From Methanobrevibacter sp. (GTDB lineage: Archaea; Methanobacteriota; Methanobacteria; Methanobacteriales; Methanobacteriaceae), in contig JALFJX010000009.1 in NCBI GenBank assembly GCA_022775905.1, forward strand, positions 186,001 through 250,000: DNA of 64,000 bases, in the 5' to 3' direction. Positions 8,521 to 17,751 of the stretch are shown here, piece after piece (position 1 is the stretch's first letter; each line of letters opens with the position of its first letter). The translations under genes were made by a program, and so were the position numbers. Under the pieces are notes generated by a model. It had not been told where the DNA came from, ran no database searches, and was given only the letters and a program-made list of their open reading frames with translations.

Positions 8521-9519
8521 CTATAATAATCCAAGCACAATAGCCAAGATTCCAAGTAAAGTTGTTCCTAAGATTGTAGGCAATAACTGTTTGTTTGTAA
8601 ATACTGGTGCAAATGCTGAGAATACTCCCATCAATAACACAAATATTAAAGCAACTGCAATGTTGACAAGAATTCCTAATGACAAGATGCTTGGTGGAAA
8701 TCCGATGAACAATACTGAAAATACTGCACCAAGAACAAACATAAAGAATCCTCTGGTTAAAACAACAATAGCCCTGTATTTTGCAGCATATTCCATGTAT
8801 GGCCCTTCAATAACATCAGATTTAGCTTTGATAATTGAAAATGGATATTCATTTAATATAATCATATAACCGATGAAGAATACAATAGCTGCAAGTCCTC
8901 CCGCTACAGTAAACAAGAAAGGTCCGTGAACTTGTTGGAAAGTTACAATGTCCTGCAAGAAAATACTTCTAGCTGCAGTTACCGGAGCAAATAATGCCAA
9001 ATACAATGGGAATGATCCATAAGTAATCATCCTTAAAGATCTTTTTGCACTTATGTCTTCAATGAATGATAATGGAGCTTTTAAATGTACTGCACCTTTT
9101 ACACGATCTGGGAAAGGCATTTTAACAGACATTACAGATTTGGATAATGCCCCCATTAATACATAACAGATTTCTTCAACTTTTAAAAAACCAACAATTG
9201 CAACTAAGCTTGCAAGTGCAGGTATTTTGTAAGCCTGTGGAGTTAATGCAATGAATACACATAAAACCACAATGAAACAAATAATCGGCAATACTTTGTA
9301 TAATTTTGGAACTGGAGATGAAACTTCAATATTTTCCTTAAACATGAATTTAATTGGAGCCATTATTCCAGGAGCAATAACAAGAGGTCCAATCCTTTGT
9401 TGAATCCTTGCATGAACATACTTTCTTTCAATACCTGGAAGCAATGTTGAAATTACAAAACAAACAAGTACAGTAAGAATTACTGCAACTATCGGATTTG
9501 TAAGTATATTTGAATACAT
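8521..9519 (-). CDS. ehbO: Energy-converting hydrogenase B subunit O, NuoH-like membrane anchor (EhbO)
   Basis: A 332-residue protein with about eight membrane segments, homologous to complex I subunit NuoH/ND1 and HycD. After the first helix it has IERKYVHARIQQRIGPLVIA, the ERK-x-A-x-x-QxRxGP signature of this subunit, which forms the junction between the hydrogenase arm and the ion-translocating membrane arm. Acidic residues in cytoplasmic loops (VEEICYVLMG, IEGPYMEYAAKYRAI) match the quinone-cavity-like region retained in membrane hydrogenases. A GGAGAT ribosome site precedes the ATG. It lies 3 bp after ehbN in the operon. Confidence 0.93.
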   Translation of the reverse strand: MYSNILTNPIVAVILTVLVCFVISTLLPGIERKYVHARIQQRIGPLVIAPGIMAPIKFMFKENIEVSSPVPKLYKVLPIICFIVVLCVFIALTPQAYKIPALASLVAIVGFLKVEEICYVLMGALSKSVMSVKMPFPDRVKGAVHLKAPLSFIEDISAKRSLRMITYGSFPLYLALFAPVTAARSIFLQDIVTFQQVHGPFLFTVAGGLAAIVFFIGYMIILNEYPFSIIKAKSDVIEGPYMEYAAKYRAIVVLTRGFFMFVLGAVFSVLFIGFPPSILSLGILVNIAVALIFVLLMGVFSAFAPVFTNKQLLPTILGTTLLGILAIVLGLL

Positions 9520-9522
9520 AAT

Positions 9523-10653
9523 CTATCTCCTAATTACCTCAATTGCTCTGTCAGTACATGTGAAACATGGGTCACATTGTACAATACATAATTGTCCATC
9601 AGTCAAGTGGTTTCCGATACATGCATACTGCATTGCACCGATGTTTGACATTGACGGAGTTCTTATGATACAATGTCTTATCCTACCAGTTTCCAATGCA
9701 TAAGAATGATATAATGTTCCCCTTGGAACTTCAATATAACTTTCAACAATACCATCAGTGTCAACCATTTCCCAATCATGGTTAACTAATTTACCTTCAG
9801 GAATATCCCTGATAGCTTGTCTTATGATTTTTATTGATTCGAATGACTCTAAAACCCTCATCAATAAATTGGATTTTACATCACAGTCAGGTTGAGTAAC
9901 TACATTATAATCAAAGTCATCATATTCAAACATAGTTGTTCTCAAGTCCCTTGCAACACCAGTAGCTCTCAAGGACGGTCCTGTTACTGCTAATTTTATA
10001 GCTTGTTTTTGTGGCAATACTCCCACGCCAGTAATCCTTGACAATACAATTGGATCTGCTACAAACCTGTCAGCAAAACCTGACAAACCTTCTTCGATTT
10101 TATCCATGTCATCTTTGAGTCTTTGTAGTTTATTTGAATCGAGTTCACACCTTGGTCTTACTCCACCTAAAACAGAGCAACCGTATTGAACTCTGTTTCC
10201 CCCAATCATAGCGAGTAATTCCATAACGATTTCTCTTAAGTAGAATACTCTCATTGAAAATGTTTCGTGAGCAAGCACTTCACAACCATGCGCTAAATAC
10301 AAGAAGTGAGAATGTAATCTTTCAAGTTCCCCCATAATTACACGAATGTATACAGCTCTCTTTGGAATTTCAATACCTAAACCAATTTCTGCTGTTCTGC
10401 ATGAGTTCCATACATGTGAATTGGAACAAATTCCACAAATTTTTTCAGTAAGCGCATTAGCCTTTTGAACAGGAAGACCTTCCATGATTCTTTCTATTCC
10501 CCTATGATTAACACCAATAGTAATTTCAGCTTCCTGAATGATTTCATCTTCTACAAAAAACCTTACCCTATATGGCTCCAATGCAGCAGGGTGAACTGTA
10601 CCCATTGGAATTTCTGTTTCAATACTATTATTTGTCGGTACTTTTTCATCCAT
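9523..10653 (-). CDS. ehbN: Energy-converting [NiFe]-hydrogenase B large subunit (EhbN)
   Basis: The catalytic subunit, 376 residues, related to group 4 [NiFe] hydrogenases and NuoD. The nickel site is visible as the N-terminal [11 protein letters not shown] motif (CxxC, about residues 70-73) and the C-terminal DPCFTCTDR motif (CxxC). The protein ends nine residues or fewer after that motif, so it has no long cleavable tail; this is normal for some group 4 enzymes, where no maturation protease step is needed. Other signatures are [13 protein letters not shown] and [15 protein letters not shown]. It oxidises H2 to feed electrons through the iron-sulfur subunits to ferredoxin, driven by the ion gradient. 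Confidence 0.95.
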   Translation of the reverse strand: MDEKVPTNNSIETEIPMGTVHPAALEPYRVRFFVEDEIIQEAEITIGVNHRGIERIMEGLPVQKANALTEKICGICSNSHVWNSCRTAEIGLGIEIPKRAVYIRVIMGELERLHSHFLYLAHGCEVLAHETFSMRVFYLREIVMELLAMIGGNRVQYGCSVLGGVRPRCELDSNKLQRLKDDMDKIEEGLSGFADRFVADPIVLSRITGVGVLPQKQAIKLAVTGPSLRATGVARDLRTTMFEYDDFDYNVVTQPDCDVKSNLLMRVLESFESIKIIRQAIRDIPEGKLVNHDWEMVDTDGIVESYIEVPRGTLYHSYALETGRIRHCIIRTPSMSNIGAMQYACIGNHLTDGQLCIVQCDPCFTCTDRAIEVIRR

Positions 10654-10665
10654 TTTATCCCCTCT

Positions 10666-11112
10666 CTAGTCCGCATCTAATAATGTAGGTAAAAGTGATA
10701 CAACTCCAGCCAAAACATCTTGTGGCCTTACAGCACAACCTGGAACCTTTGCATTTACAGGTATGATATTTTCAACTGGTCCTTCAATCTCTTCTGAAGG
10801 AATATCTCCATGACAATTCTTATAAACTCCACCCATTAAAGCACAACTTCCTGCAGCTACTACTAATTTAGGATTAGGAATAGCTTCATAGATTGCTTCT
10901 AATGGTTTCCTATTTAAATGTGTAACTGGTCCGGTTACAACCAAAACATCAGCTTCACGTGGATTCCAAGTTAAGAACACATTATATTGTTCAGCATCAA
11001 ATCTTGGTGATAATATTGAATTAACAATCTCAATATCGCATCCATTACATCCACCAGTATAAACTAACATGACGTGAATTGCTCTTGCTCTTGAAAATGA
11101 TTTAATTCCCAT
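10666..11112 (-). CDS. ehbM: Energy-converting [NiFe]-hydrogenase B small subunit (EhbM)
   Basis: A 148-residue group 4 hydrogenase small subunit, homologous to NuoB. The proximal 4Fe-4S ligands are CNGCD near residue 22, GSCALMGG near residue 88 and [11 protein letters not shown] near residue 124, the typical four-cysteine pattern CxxC...C...C. It pairs with EhbN and passes electrons to EhbL and the polyferredoxin. Ribosome-site sequence and short spacing (1 bp from ehbL, 12 bp to ehbN) place it firmly in the operon. No signal peptide is present, so it faces the cytoplasm. Confidence 0.94.
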   Translation of the reverse strand: MGIKSFSRARAIHVMLVYTGGCNGCDIEIVNSILSPRFDAEQYNVFLTWNPREADVLVVTGPVTHLNRKPLEAIYEAIPNPKLVVAAGSCALMGGVYKNCHGDIPSEEIEGPVENIIPVNAKVPGCAVRPQDVLAGVVSLLPTLLDAD

Positions 11113-11604
11113 CTAATCACCATCCTCTTTATTTCTTAATACAGTTTTGTCTGATAAATATTGTGCAATAACTTTAATCTTATCATCGGATATTTTAAAT
11201 GGTTCATCAAGGAATTCTGAAACATTGACTTCTTGATCACCAACGCAAGTTGGATGAATTGCTCCTTTTTGCCCATAAAGTGAGAATATTGGACAGAAAT
11301 CATGACAATAGTAACACACGACACATTTTTCAAGATTAATTTCAGGCACTTGATCTTTAGTCCAACCTTCAGTCAATTTAACTGGATGAGCTAATGGTTT
11401 CATTTCAACTGCACCTGTTGGACATACATTAGCACAACCAGAACATCCAATACATGCATTCTCATCAACTCTATCATCTACTTTAACTGAAAGAGTTGCG
11501 ATTTGATTTCTCATATCCATATCTGTAACTCTATCAGCTGCAAAAAAGATTCTTTTAAAGTTGGTAAATGCTCCTTCTAAAGCTATTCTAATTAAATTTC
11601 TCAT
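11113..11604 (-). CDS. ehbL: Ehb ferredoxin-type subunit with two 4Fe-4S clusters (EhbL)
   Basis: A 163-residue NuoI/HycF-like iron-sulfur protein. Two CxxCxxCxxxC motifs are visible: CIGCSGCANVCPTGA near residue 48 and CVVCYYCHDFCPIF near residue 95. The N-terminus (NLIRIALEGAFTNFKRIFF) is amphipathic and may contact the membrane arm. It is predicted to carry electrons between the small subunit and the polyferredoxin or soluble ferredoxin. It sits between ehbK and ehbM with no intergenic space. Confidence 0.93.
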   Translation of the reverse strand: MRNLIRIALEGAFTNFKRIFFAADRVTDMDMRNQIATLSVKVDDRVDENACIGCSGCANVCPTGAVEMKPLAHPVKLTEGWTKDQVPEINLEKCVVCYYCHDFCPIFSLYGQKGAIHPTCVGDQEVNVSEFLDEPFKISDDKIKVIAQYLSDKTVLRNKEDGD

Positions 11605-13011
11605 TTAAATACCCTCTATTGAATCTTTAAAATTTCTTTCGAATAAAAATGCTCTTGCAGGACATGCGTTCTTACATGCACCACAATATGTACAATTCTC
11701 TTCATTGACAACATAACAATCATCAACTTTCTCAATTGCATCATATGAGCAAGTTTTGTAACATAAGCCACAATGCATACATAATTTTTGTTCAATGAAA
11801 TTGAATCCATCTTTAATTTCATTTTTGTACATTGTAGATTTAGGAATCGCATCAACAGGACAATGTACAGCACAGTTTTCACATAATATACATTTATCCA
11901 AGTCAACTGAAATACTTCCTCTGTTAAGTGTAATTGCATCCTCCTGACACATTTCAACACAGATTCCACATGATATACAATCATCTGAAACTTTACCATC
12001 CCATGAGTGAGTCATGAACTGACGTGCATAGTCTTCATTACAAACATGCACACATTTTCCACAGGATACACAGAATCCTGCTAATGTAGGCAATTCAACA
12101 TCATTTACTTCATCATAGATGAACATCTCATCGCTTTCAGTCAATGTATTTACAGGACAGTAACTAATTGCAACATCATGGTTTGCATTTTCTGTATCTG
12201 CTGTTGGATCATATCTTAATTTACCATCGACCCTTTTATAAGATTCATTTTCACATGAATCCGCACATAATCCACAGTTTAAACATGAAACATAGGAACC
12301 ATGTGGTTTTTGATTCAATTTGTTAACCACAATAGCAAAGTCCTCAACAGAAATTGCATCATGAGGACAAGCTTTCATACAGTTAAGACAAAGTGTACAG
12401 GATTTTTTATTGACAATTTGATGTTTGTTCATTGAATTGTTCGGACAGACATCCTCACATAATCTGCATCCAGTACAAATTCCTTCATCCCTGTCAACTT
12501 TGACATGAATCGCTCCTGTCGGACAATATTCCTGACATCTTCCACATAATACACAATTTTCCAAATCTGTTCCAAAGTAGCTTCTTGTAACCAGTTTGGT
12601 TTCACTTTCTTTTTTATGAGGAACATTTTTCAATGGAGGATTTAGAATTTGAAGTGATCTGATTAAATTCAATTGTTTGTCTTTTTCAAGTTCATATCCA
12701 TCAACACGGTTTGGACAGACTTCATGACAAACTCCACAACGGGAACATATACCGTATACAACTCCATCTTCAATGATAATATTGTTTGTAGGACAGTTGT
12801 ACATACACATTCCACAGCCGTTACATTTGGCTCTGTCTACAACATATCCACCATAGCTATTTTGGAATATTGCATCATTCGGACAGTTTTCATAACATTT
12901 TCCACAAGTAAGACAACTGAATGCTTTTCCATTGATAAACTTAATAGCTTTTGTAGGACATTGATTAATACATTCCCTTTTTCCGTCACATGTATTAGTT
13001 GATAAAAACAT
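11605..13011 (-). CDS. ehbK: Ehb polyferredoxin with about 13 cysteine motifs (EhbK)
   Basis: A 468-residue polyferredoxin. I count twelve canonical CxxCxxCxxxC motifs, for example CLTCGKCYENCP, CNGCGMCMYNCP, CSRCGVCHEVCP, CVLCGRCQEYCP, CTGCRLCEDVCP, CILCENCAVHCP and CTYCGACKNACP, plus a variant first motif (CDGKRECINQCP). The number suggests up to about 12-14 clusters. It has no membrane segment or signal. It is expected to work as an electron wire or store between the Ehb hydrogenase and oxidoreductases of CO2 assimilation. Motif spacing indicates origin by repeated duplication of an 8Fe ferredoxin. Confidence 0.94.
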   Translation of the reverse strand: MFLSTNTCDGKRECINQCPTKAIKFINGKAFSCLTCGKCYENCPNDAIFQNSYGGYVVDRAKCNGCGMCMYNCPTNNIIIEDGVVYGICSRCGVCHEVCPNRVDGYELEKDKQLNLIRSLQILNPPLKNVPHKKESETKLVTRSYFGTDLENCVLCGRCQEYCPTGAIHVKVDRDEGICTGCRLCEDVCPNNSMNKHQIVNKKSCTLCLNCMKACPHDAISVEDFAIVVNKLNQKPHGSYVSCLNCGLCADSCENESYKRVDGKLRYDPTADTENANHDVAISYCPVNTLTESDEMFIYDEVNDVELPTLAGFCVSCGKCVHVCNEDYARQFMTHSWDGKVSDDCISCGICVEMCQEDAITLNRGSISVDLDKCILCENCAVHCPVDAIPKSTMYKNEIKDGFNFIEQKLCMHCGLCYKTCSYDAIEKVDDCYVVNEENCTYCGACKNACPARAFLFERNFKDSIEGI

Positions 13012-13023
13012 TATAACAACCCC

Positions 13024-13275
13024 TTATTTACTCCTTGCAAATAGTAGTTTGCCTACAAAAATTCCTATTAAAGCAGATATAAATGCAGTTGAAATTGGTA
13101 AATCTGTGTAAAATGGATAATTACCAGATTGCCATGCTACAATGATTCCTGCAATAATGATTATTACAAATGATGCTATAGTTAACTCGGAATCTCCGAC
13201 ATTTGTTTTGATTTGAGATCCTATAATTACACCTAATATCAATCCGAATATAATTGGTCCTAAACTTAACATCAT
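13024..13275 (-). CDS. ehbJ: Ehb small membrane subunit (EhbJ position)
   Basis: An 83-residue hydrophobic protein with about three membrane segments (GPIIFGLILGVIIGSQI, TIASFVIIIIAGIIVAW, AFISALIGIFVGKLLF). I recognise no enzymatic motif. The symbol is assigned from its place between the MrpB-like subunit and the polyferredoxin, matching the ehbI-ehbJ-ehbK order in other Methanobacteriales. It overlaps ehbI by 4 bp. Confidence 0.75.
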   Translation of the reverse strand: MMLSLGPIIFGLILGVIIGSQIKTNVGDSELTIASFVIIIIAGIIVAWQSGNYPFYTDLPISTAFISALIGIFVGKLLFARSK

Positions 13276-13748
13276 TCGCTCTCCTCTGTAATTTTCTTAA
13301 ATCCTGCAAATGCAATTACAATTGCAGATAATCCTACGAATACTTTTAATCCCACGAATATATTGAGGTATGGAATAATACCTGCATTGGTAACGTCAGG
13401 GTAGTGGAATGCAGTTTGTATCGCTGAAGGTACGATATTCAATATGTCTGTACCTACATTGTATAGGAAAAATCCACCAACAAATAAACCGACCAATCCG
13501 AAAATGATGAATCCTAATGCACCAACAGATTCAAGAACTTCAATATATGTATGTGAGAATTCCAATGGAGAATTACCTAATCCATATACAAGAATAGACA
13601 ATATGACTCCACTTGCTATCATAGCACCGCCTTGGAAACCTCCACCAGGAGTTATGTGTCCACCAAGAATAGTCATAATACCTAAACAGATTAATATCAT
13701 TGAGATTGGTAAAGAGACTAATTTTAAAATCATACTACCTTGACTCAT
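13272..13748 (-). CDS. ehbI: Ehb MnhB/MrpB-like antiporter subunit (EhbI)
   Basis: A 158-residue protein with about four membrane segments. The stretch GHITPGGGFQGGAMIASGVI is the hallmark of the MnhB (MrpB) family, a component of multisubunit Na+/H+ antiporters and of membrane-bound hydrogenases such as Mbh. It is part of the Mrp-like ion-translocating module of Ehb. Overlaps of 4 bp on both sides indicate coupled translation. The role in Na+ or H+ movement is by homology. Confidence 0.88.
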   Translation of the reverse strand: MSQGSMILKLVSLPISMILICLGIMTILGGHITPGGGFQGGAMIASGVILSILVYGLGNSPLEFSHTYIEVLESVGALGFIIFGLVGLFVGGFFLYNVGTDILNIVPSAIQTAFHYPDVTNAGIIPYLNIFVGLKVFVGLSAIVIAFAGFKKITEESE

Positions 13749-14023
13749 TGTTTATCCCCCAATAATCCTCTACCAAAGATAAGTAAAACCACTAAACCAG
13801 CAGTTAACAATATAATTGATTCACCTAATGTATCGTAAGCCCTGAAATCAAAAATGACAACAGTTACCATGTTTGGAGCTATTTGAGTTCCCAAAGCGTT
13901 ATAGATATTACTTACACCTGCATTAATCATGCTGCTTAAATGGAACACAGCATCTAATAATGTAACAGAAAATACTGCTGCCATTACTGCTGCGATTAAA
14001 TTACGAACTGTTTGACTAGACAA
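13745..14023 (-). CDS. ehbH: Ehb MbhE/MrpA-tail-like membrane subunit (EhbH), TTG start preferred
   Basis: A small membrane protein of about 92 residues with two or three helices and the motif FDFRAYDTLGESIILLTAG, the (D/F)xRxxDTxGE signature of the MrpA C-terminal tail and MbhE. I prefer a TTG start at 14023 (reading SSQTVRNLIAAV), which has a GGTGG ribosome site six bases upstream inside the end of ehbG. An earlier GTG at 14050 would overlap ehbG by 35 bp and has no such site. It contributes to the Mrp-like ion-translocating module. Confidence 0.82.
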   Translation of the reverse strand: MSSQTVRNLIAAVMAAVFSVTLLDAVFHLSSMINAGVSNIYNALGTQIAPNMVTVVIFDFRAYDTLGESIILLTAGLVVLLIFGRGLLGDKQ

Positions 14024-14351
14024 GATTACCACCCCAATACATGATTGCACCTATAATTGCAAGTGTTACTATTGCATAAAATAACATTTTATCCAGAGAA
14101 TCCTCTTGTTCAAGTTTGAACTTTGGAATAAGTGGAATATTAACAAGTAAAATCACTGCAGCGATTAAAGCGATTAATCCTGCAAGTAACACACTTACAT
14201 GTCTTAACAACATGATTGCCAATATAAATGAAACAATCAAGAAGATTTCTGCTGTGATACTACCGGAAACATCCGCATTAGTGACCGGACCCGGTGAGAA
14301 CAATTTTCTGAATTGTTTTACAACATCAAATATTCTGTCGTATAAGCTCAT
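14016..14351 (-). CDS. ehbG: Ehb membrane subunit (EhbG position)
   Basis: A 111-residue protein with a polar N-terminus (YDRIFDVVKQFRKLFSPGPV) followed by three hydrophobic segments. I see no motif that identifies it by itself. The name rests on its place between the NuoN/M-like subunit and the MbhE-like subunit, as in other ehb operons. It overlaps ehbF by 4 bp and ehbH by 8 bp. Confidence 0.75.
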   Translation of the reverse strand: MSLYDRIFDVVKQFRKLFSPGPVTNADVSGSITAEIFLIVSFILAIMLLRHVSVLLAGLIALIAAVILLVNIPLIPKFKLEQEDSLDKMLFYAIVTLAIIGAIMYWGGNLV

Positions 14352-15802
14352 ATTATTCCTCCTACAAAGCTAGAAATTCCGTGTACGATAGGATCTGGGA
14401 ATAAACCTAAGAGCACGATTATTATTAATAATATTCCCATAGCAAATATCATAGCGCGAGGAACCTCTTTGTTTTCAACATCTAAATCCGCTGGTTTTGG
14501 TTTTAAGAACATTGTGTAGAATGTTTTTACGAACACTACAAATGTAGCGATACTCACCATAATAGCTAAAATGGATAATTCTGGGAATCCGCAATTTAAT
14601 GAAGCTTGAACAAGCATTAATTTAGATTGGAATCCGCTTAATGGTGGAACACCAGCCATTGCCAAACCACCAATTAAAAGCATGAGACTTACTTTTGGAT
14701 GGTATGCTAAAAGACCACCAAGTTTACGTGTGTCAACTTCATTTGTTGCTTCAACGATTGCACCGAATCCAATGAATAACAATGCTGTAATAATGATTTC
14801 ATTTAATGCTTGGAAAAGACCTGCAGTAATTGCATAATTAGTTCCAAGACCAATACCTAAACCGATGAAACCTAATTCTCCAACAGCCAAGAATCCAATC
14901 ATTCTTCTGAAGTCAGTCTGGGTTAATGCGAGTGAAACACCCAAAATCATAGCTAAGACAGAGAAGAACACTATGAGAACTTCAAATATTGGTAATACAG
15001 AGTAGATTCTGTACATGATTAATACGATTGAAATCATGGAAATAACTGTAAATGATTGAAGTAAAGCTGCTCCATGAGGTTCTGCTTTTGAATAAACTCC
15101 AGATTTTATAGTATGAAATGGTGGTAAACCTGATGCATATAACCAACCAAAGAAGATTAATCCGAGTGATAATAAAAATACCGGAGATGTTACATTCACT
15201 AAACCATTGTGGACTGCAGAAACAATATCAGTTATATTTACACTACCGGTCAATGCTAGCAAGAATCCAATTCCTAAAAGCATTATAGGGCTTCCGATTG
15301 ATCCTAAAATCATATACTTTAAAGCCATTTCATAACTGTATTCAATTGATGAAGCTGCAACTATACCCACTTGTGCAAGTGCCAATATTTCAAAGAACAC
15401 AAACATGTGGAATATATCATCAGTTAAAATCATTGCAGTAACTGCTGCTGTACCTAAGAACAACAAGAACAAATAAGGCCCTGAAACTTCTTTATATTTA
15501 GTTAAATATACAAATACAACTAAAAATGTCAAAAGACCAACCATTGCAATGAATATTTGTTGCAAGAATGTAAATGAATAGGTAATTGCAGGGTGATATA
15601 CGACATTTGTCACATTATCCAATATTGGTTCATATCCTCCAAAGTAATGAAGACCGTAATTTGACAACAATGGAATTAAAGGAAGACATATTGCAACGAC
15701 AAATGCAAAAATCTTAGTAGCTTTATTGAATTTTGAAAAAGCACTAATAATCAATGCTGCCATTAATGGAACAATAACCATAAGTGGAATTAGTTCATTC
15801 AT
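14348..15802 (-). CDS. ehbF: Ehb proton/sodium-conducting membrane subunit, NuoL/M/N family (EhbF)
   Basis: A 484-residue polytopic protein with about 14 membrane helices, homologous to NuoM/NuoN and MrpD. The key features of ion-translocating antiporter-like subunits are visible: a Glu in helix 5 ([17 protein letters not shown]), a Lys in the broken helix 7 region ([20 protein letters not shown]) and a later Lys/His region ([34 protein letters not shown]). It is predicted to couple ion flow to the H2-ferredoxin reaction. It overlaps ehbE by 8 bp and ehbG by 4 bp. Confidence 0.94.
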   Translation of the reverse strand: MNELIPLMVIVPLMAALIISAFSKFNKATKIFAFVVAICLPLIPLLSNYGLHYFGGYEPILDNVTNVVYHPAITYSFTFLQQIFIAMVGLLTFLVVFVYLTKYKEVSGPYLFLLFLGTAAVTAMILTDDIFHMFVFFEILALAQVGIVAASSIEYSYEMALKYMILGSIGSPIMLLGIGFLLALTGSVNITDIVSAVHNGLVNVTSPVFLLSLGLIFFGWLYASGLPPFHTIKSGVYSKAEPHGAALLQSFTVISMISIVLIMYRIYSVLPIFEVLIVFFSVLAMILGVSLALTQTDFRRMIGFLAVGELGFIGLGIGLGTNYAITAGLFQALNEIIITALLFIGFGAIVEATNEVDTRKLGGLLAYHPKVSLMLLIGGLAMAGVPPLSGFQSKLMLVQASLNCGFPELSILAIMVSIATFVVFVKTFYTMFLKPKPADLDVENKEVPRAMIFAMGILLIIIVLLGLFPDPIVHGISSFVGGII

Positions 15803-16181
15803 TGTATTCCTCCTGTTTTGATGTATCTGCCAACATTACACTTGTACTTAAGGTACCATACCTTCTGTAGAGAACCATTACCAATGCAAGCATTACAGCA
15901 AGAGTACTTGCACCGATTACGATACTGGTAAGCACTAAACCAAAAGGCAATGGGTATGCTGCGTTTGATGCAAACCATGAAGTGTCCATACCTGGCATTA
16001 AGATAGGTACAACACCTCCTGCCTTATAACCAATAGCCACAATGAATAGATTAACTCCTTCTTCAATGAAACTAATACCAATTATCTTTTTTATGATATT
16101 ATCAATAAAAATTGCAGAATAAAGTCCAACAATGACTAATGCAACTGAAGTCAATAATATCGCAAGTTGAGTCTGTGCCAT
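15795..16181 (-). CDS. ehbE: Ehb NuoK/MnhC-like membrane subunit (EhbE)
   Basis: A 128-residue protein with three membrane helices, resembling MnhC/NuoK. The third helix [20 protein letters not shown] carries the typical P-LxxALxLTxIVIG pattern of this family, and a membrane-embedded Glu is present at [13 protein letters not shown]. It forms part of the ion path of the Mrp-like module. Its start overlaps the ehbD stop by one base. Confidence 0.9.
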   Translation of the reverse strand: MAQTQLAILLTSVALVIVGLYSAIFIDNIIKKIIGISFIEEGVNLFIVAIGYKAGGVVPILMPGMDTSWFASNAAYPLPFGLVLTSIVIGASTLAVMLALVMVLYRRYGTLSTSVMLADTSKQEEYNE

Positions 16182-16429
16182 TAGTTATCCACCCTCTGAG
16201 TTTTTTTAACAGCCAAAGCAATAAATACAGGTACGATTGCAGCACCCACAATAGCTTGAGTTAAAGCAACATCAGGTGCCAATAAGATTTGGAAAAGCAC
16301 TGCAAGAGCCCCACCTGAAAATCCTGTCAAAATTGCTGCTTTTAATAAGTCTTTTTGGATAAGAGCAAGAATGGCACTTAAAACTGTTATTAAACACAAT
16401 ACAAATTCGATCATCTTACTCATCCTCAT
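16181..16429 (-). CDS. ehbD: Ehb DUF4040/MbhD-like membrane subunit (EhbD)
   Basis: An 82-residue protein with about three helices. The motif [19 protein letters not shown] is diagnostic for the MbhD/DUF4040 segment, which in other systems is fused into MrpA. This is another piece of the antiporter module split over several small genes in Ehb. It overlaps ehbC by 14 bp. Confidence 0.88.
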   Translation of the reverse strand: MRMSKMIEFVLCLITVLSAILALIQKDLLKAAILTGFSGGALAVLFQILLAPDVALTQAIVGAAIVPVFIALAVKKTQRVDN

Positions 16430-16838
16430 TAATCTCCAATGTAGTTACTGAAAACCTTTCATCTACTTTGAGTTTTTCTGAATTTTCACTTTCTAAAGCT
16501 TGCATTTTTTCTTTAGGATGTAAAAATGGATGGTCTTCACCTACATCTACTTCAACATTTTGTAAATCTAAATTATTTTCTCTATCTTCTTTGTTCCAAT
16601 AAGCATTACCGACTGCGTGTGCTATGAACGGTGCTAGAATAAAGTAGATTCCAGCAAGCAAATATTGTCCAATTGCAATCATTGCAATTACGCATGCAAT
16701 ATCGAAAACACCTACAATATGAATTCTTGCATAAACAACATTCTTTGTACCTTTACCTAAACTAAGAAGGCCTATTGCGGAAATTATGATTAAAATAGCT
16801 GCTATGATAAGAAGAGCTGATTGAATATATTCTATCAT
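16416..16838 (-). CDS. ehbC: Ehb MnhG/MrpG-like subunit with acidic tail (EhbC)
   Basis: A 140-residue protein whose first 85 residues are three membrane helices of MnhG type ([34 protein letters not shown]). The last 55 residues are a charged hydrophilic tail ([20 protein letters not shown] and beyond) that bacterial MnhG lacks. This tail may contact the cytoplasmic arm. It overlaps ehbB by 4 bp. Confidence 0.86.
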   Translation of the reverse strand: MIEYIQSALLIIAAILIIISAIGLLSLGKGTKNVVYARIHIVGVFDIACVIAMIAIGQYLLAGIYFILAPFIAHAVGNAYWNKEDRENNLDLQNVEVDVGEDHPFLHPKEKMQALESENSEKLKVDERFSVTTLEINEDE

Positions 16839-17101
16839 TCATCATCACCTCCCAAAACTACAGCGAAAGCAACAGTACCTACAAAACCAAAGAATATTAA
16901 AGCTAATGATATATCTCTAAAGAATTCAAGGTTATATAAACCACCAATGATTAATAATGCAACTGCAAATGCATTTACAACAGCAGAGCTTCCTAAAAGC
17001 CCCATTGATGTGGATTTGTATGCACTTGCTCTTAATGCAGCTAACATCATTATCATTAATGCAATAACCACAATATATTTTGAAATAAATAATATATCCA
17101 T
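16835..17101 (-). CDS. ehbB: Ehb MnhF/MrpF-like membrane subunit (EhbB)
   Basis: An 88-residue protein with three membrane helices arranged like MrpF/MnhF (YIVVIALMIMMLAALRAS, VVNAFAVALLIIGGLYN, ISLALIFFGFVGTVAFAVVL). It belongs to the Mrp-like module of the hydrogenase. It lies 37 bp downstream of ehbA, the widest gap inside the operon. Confidence 0.84.
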   Translation of the reverse strand: MDILFISKYIVVIALMIMMLAALRASAYKSTSMGLLGSSAVVNAFAVALLIIGGLYNLEFFRDISLALIFFGFVGTVAFAVVLGGDDE

Positions 17102-17138
17102 ACTATCTCACTCGATTATTTAATAAGAAAAAAGGAGT

Positions 17139-17453
17139 TTACTCCAACATTTTCTTTATATACGGTTCAAAAGGAATAACATCCTCTTTTTTTCTTGGAG
17201 AAATAGTAGCTACTTTGATAATGTTATTTTCACTGTCCAACTCAACAGACAAAGTACCCGGAGTTAAAGAAATACTATTTGCTAATATTGTCTGTGAAAC
17301 TGGCCTTTCTAAAACAGTTTCAATGTCAAAGACAACAGGATCAATATTTCTTCTCATAATACCATTAAATGCAACATCAAATGTTGATTTAATGATTTCA
17401 TAAATAAGGTCTAAGAAATAAATAATTCCATAACCAATTCTAGTCAAAAACAT
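17139..17453 (-). CDS. ehbA: Ehb MnhE/MrpE-like subunit, first gene of the operon (EhbA)
   Basis: A MrpE/MnhE-type subunit. I choose ATG 17453 (reading MFLTRIGYGIIYFLDLIYEI, 104 residues) because GGAG lies 7 nt upstream and a TATA box at 17501-17510 lies about 50 bp upstream. A longer frame beginning at 17528 would start upstream of that TATA box and adds residues unlike the family. The C-terminal part (ILANSISLTPGTLSVELDSE) is the typical soluble MnhE domain with its NSITLTPGT motif. It leads the 16-gene hydrogenase operon. Confidence 0.87.
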   Translation of the reverse strand: MFLTRIGYGIIYFLDLIYEIIKSTFDVAFNGIMRRNIDPVVFDIETVLERPVSQTILANSISLTPGTLSVELDSENNIIKVATISPRKKEDVIPFEPYIKKMLE

Positions 17454-17497
17454 TAATAAGCTCCATTTCATTTTATAATTAAAAAAGTCAAAAAATT

Positions 17498-17512
17498 GAC
17501 TATATATAATAA
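17498..17512 (-). promoter_or_regulatory. TATA box of the ehb operon
   Basis: On the minus strand the sequence ATTATATATAGTC contains a good archaeal TATA box about 50 bp upstream of the chosen ehbA start. The predicted transcript start near 17475-17480 gives a leader of about 25 nt that includes the GGAG ribosome site. The gap to the divergent exporter gene (about 300 bp counted between the two chosen start codons) is otherwise AT-rich and featureless. Confidence 0.55.
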
Positions 17513-17751
17513 CAGTATTATTTATCATGATTATTTATTATAAATGTTGTGTATTTTATTTTGAAAGTGTATGAAAAATAAATAACATAGTAATAAATTT
17601 TTTAAAAAAAATAAATAAGCATTAAACACATGTTATCACACAAATAAAGATTAAAACATTAATGAAATTCAAATTTAAAGGAAAAAATATCAAAAAATAA
17701 TAAGATTATATACTATGAAAAATAAATTTAGGCATACCTAAAGGTGTGCTT

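Noticed and set aside
8245-17453. Complex I-like (Fpo/Nuo) or Eha hydrogenase instead of Ehb
   Set aside because: The gene order A-P, the EhbP protein, the EhbK polyferredoxin and the split Mrp-like subunits fit Ehb; there is no FpoF/NuoCD-type input module and no Eha-specific set.
17454-17528. N-terminal extension of EhbA from 17528
   Set aside because: It would begin upstream of the TATA box at 17501-17510 and lacks a ribosome site, while GGAG supports ATG 17453.
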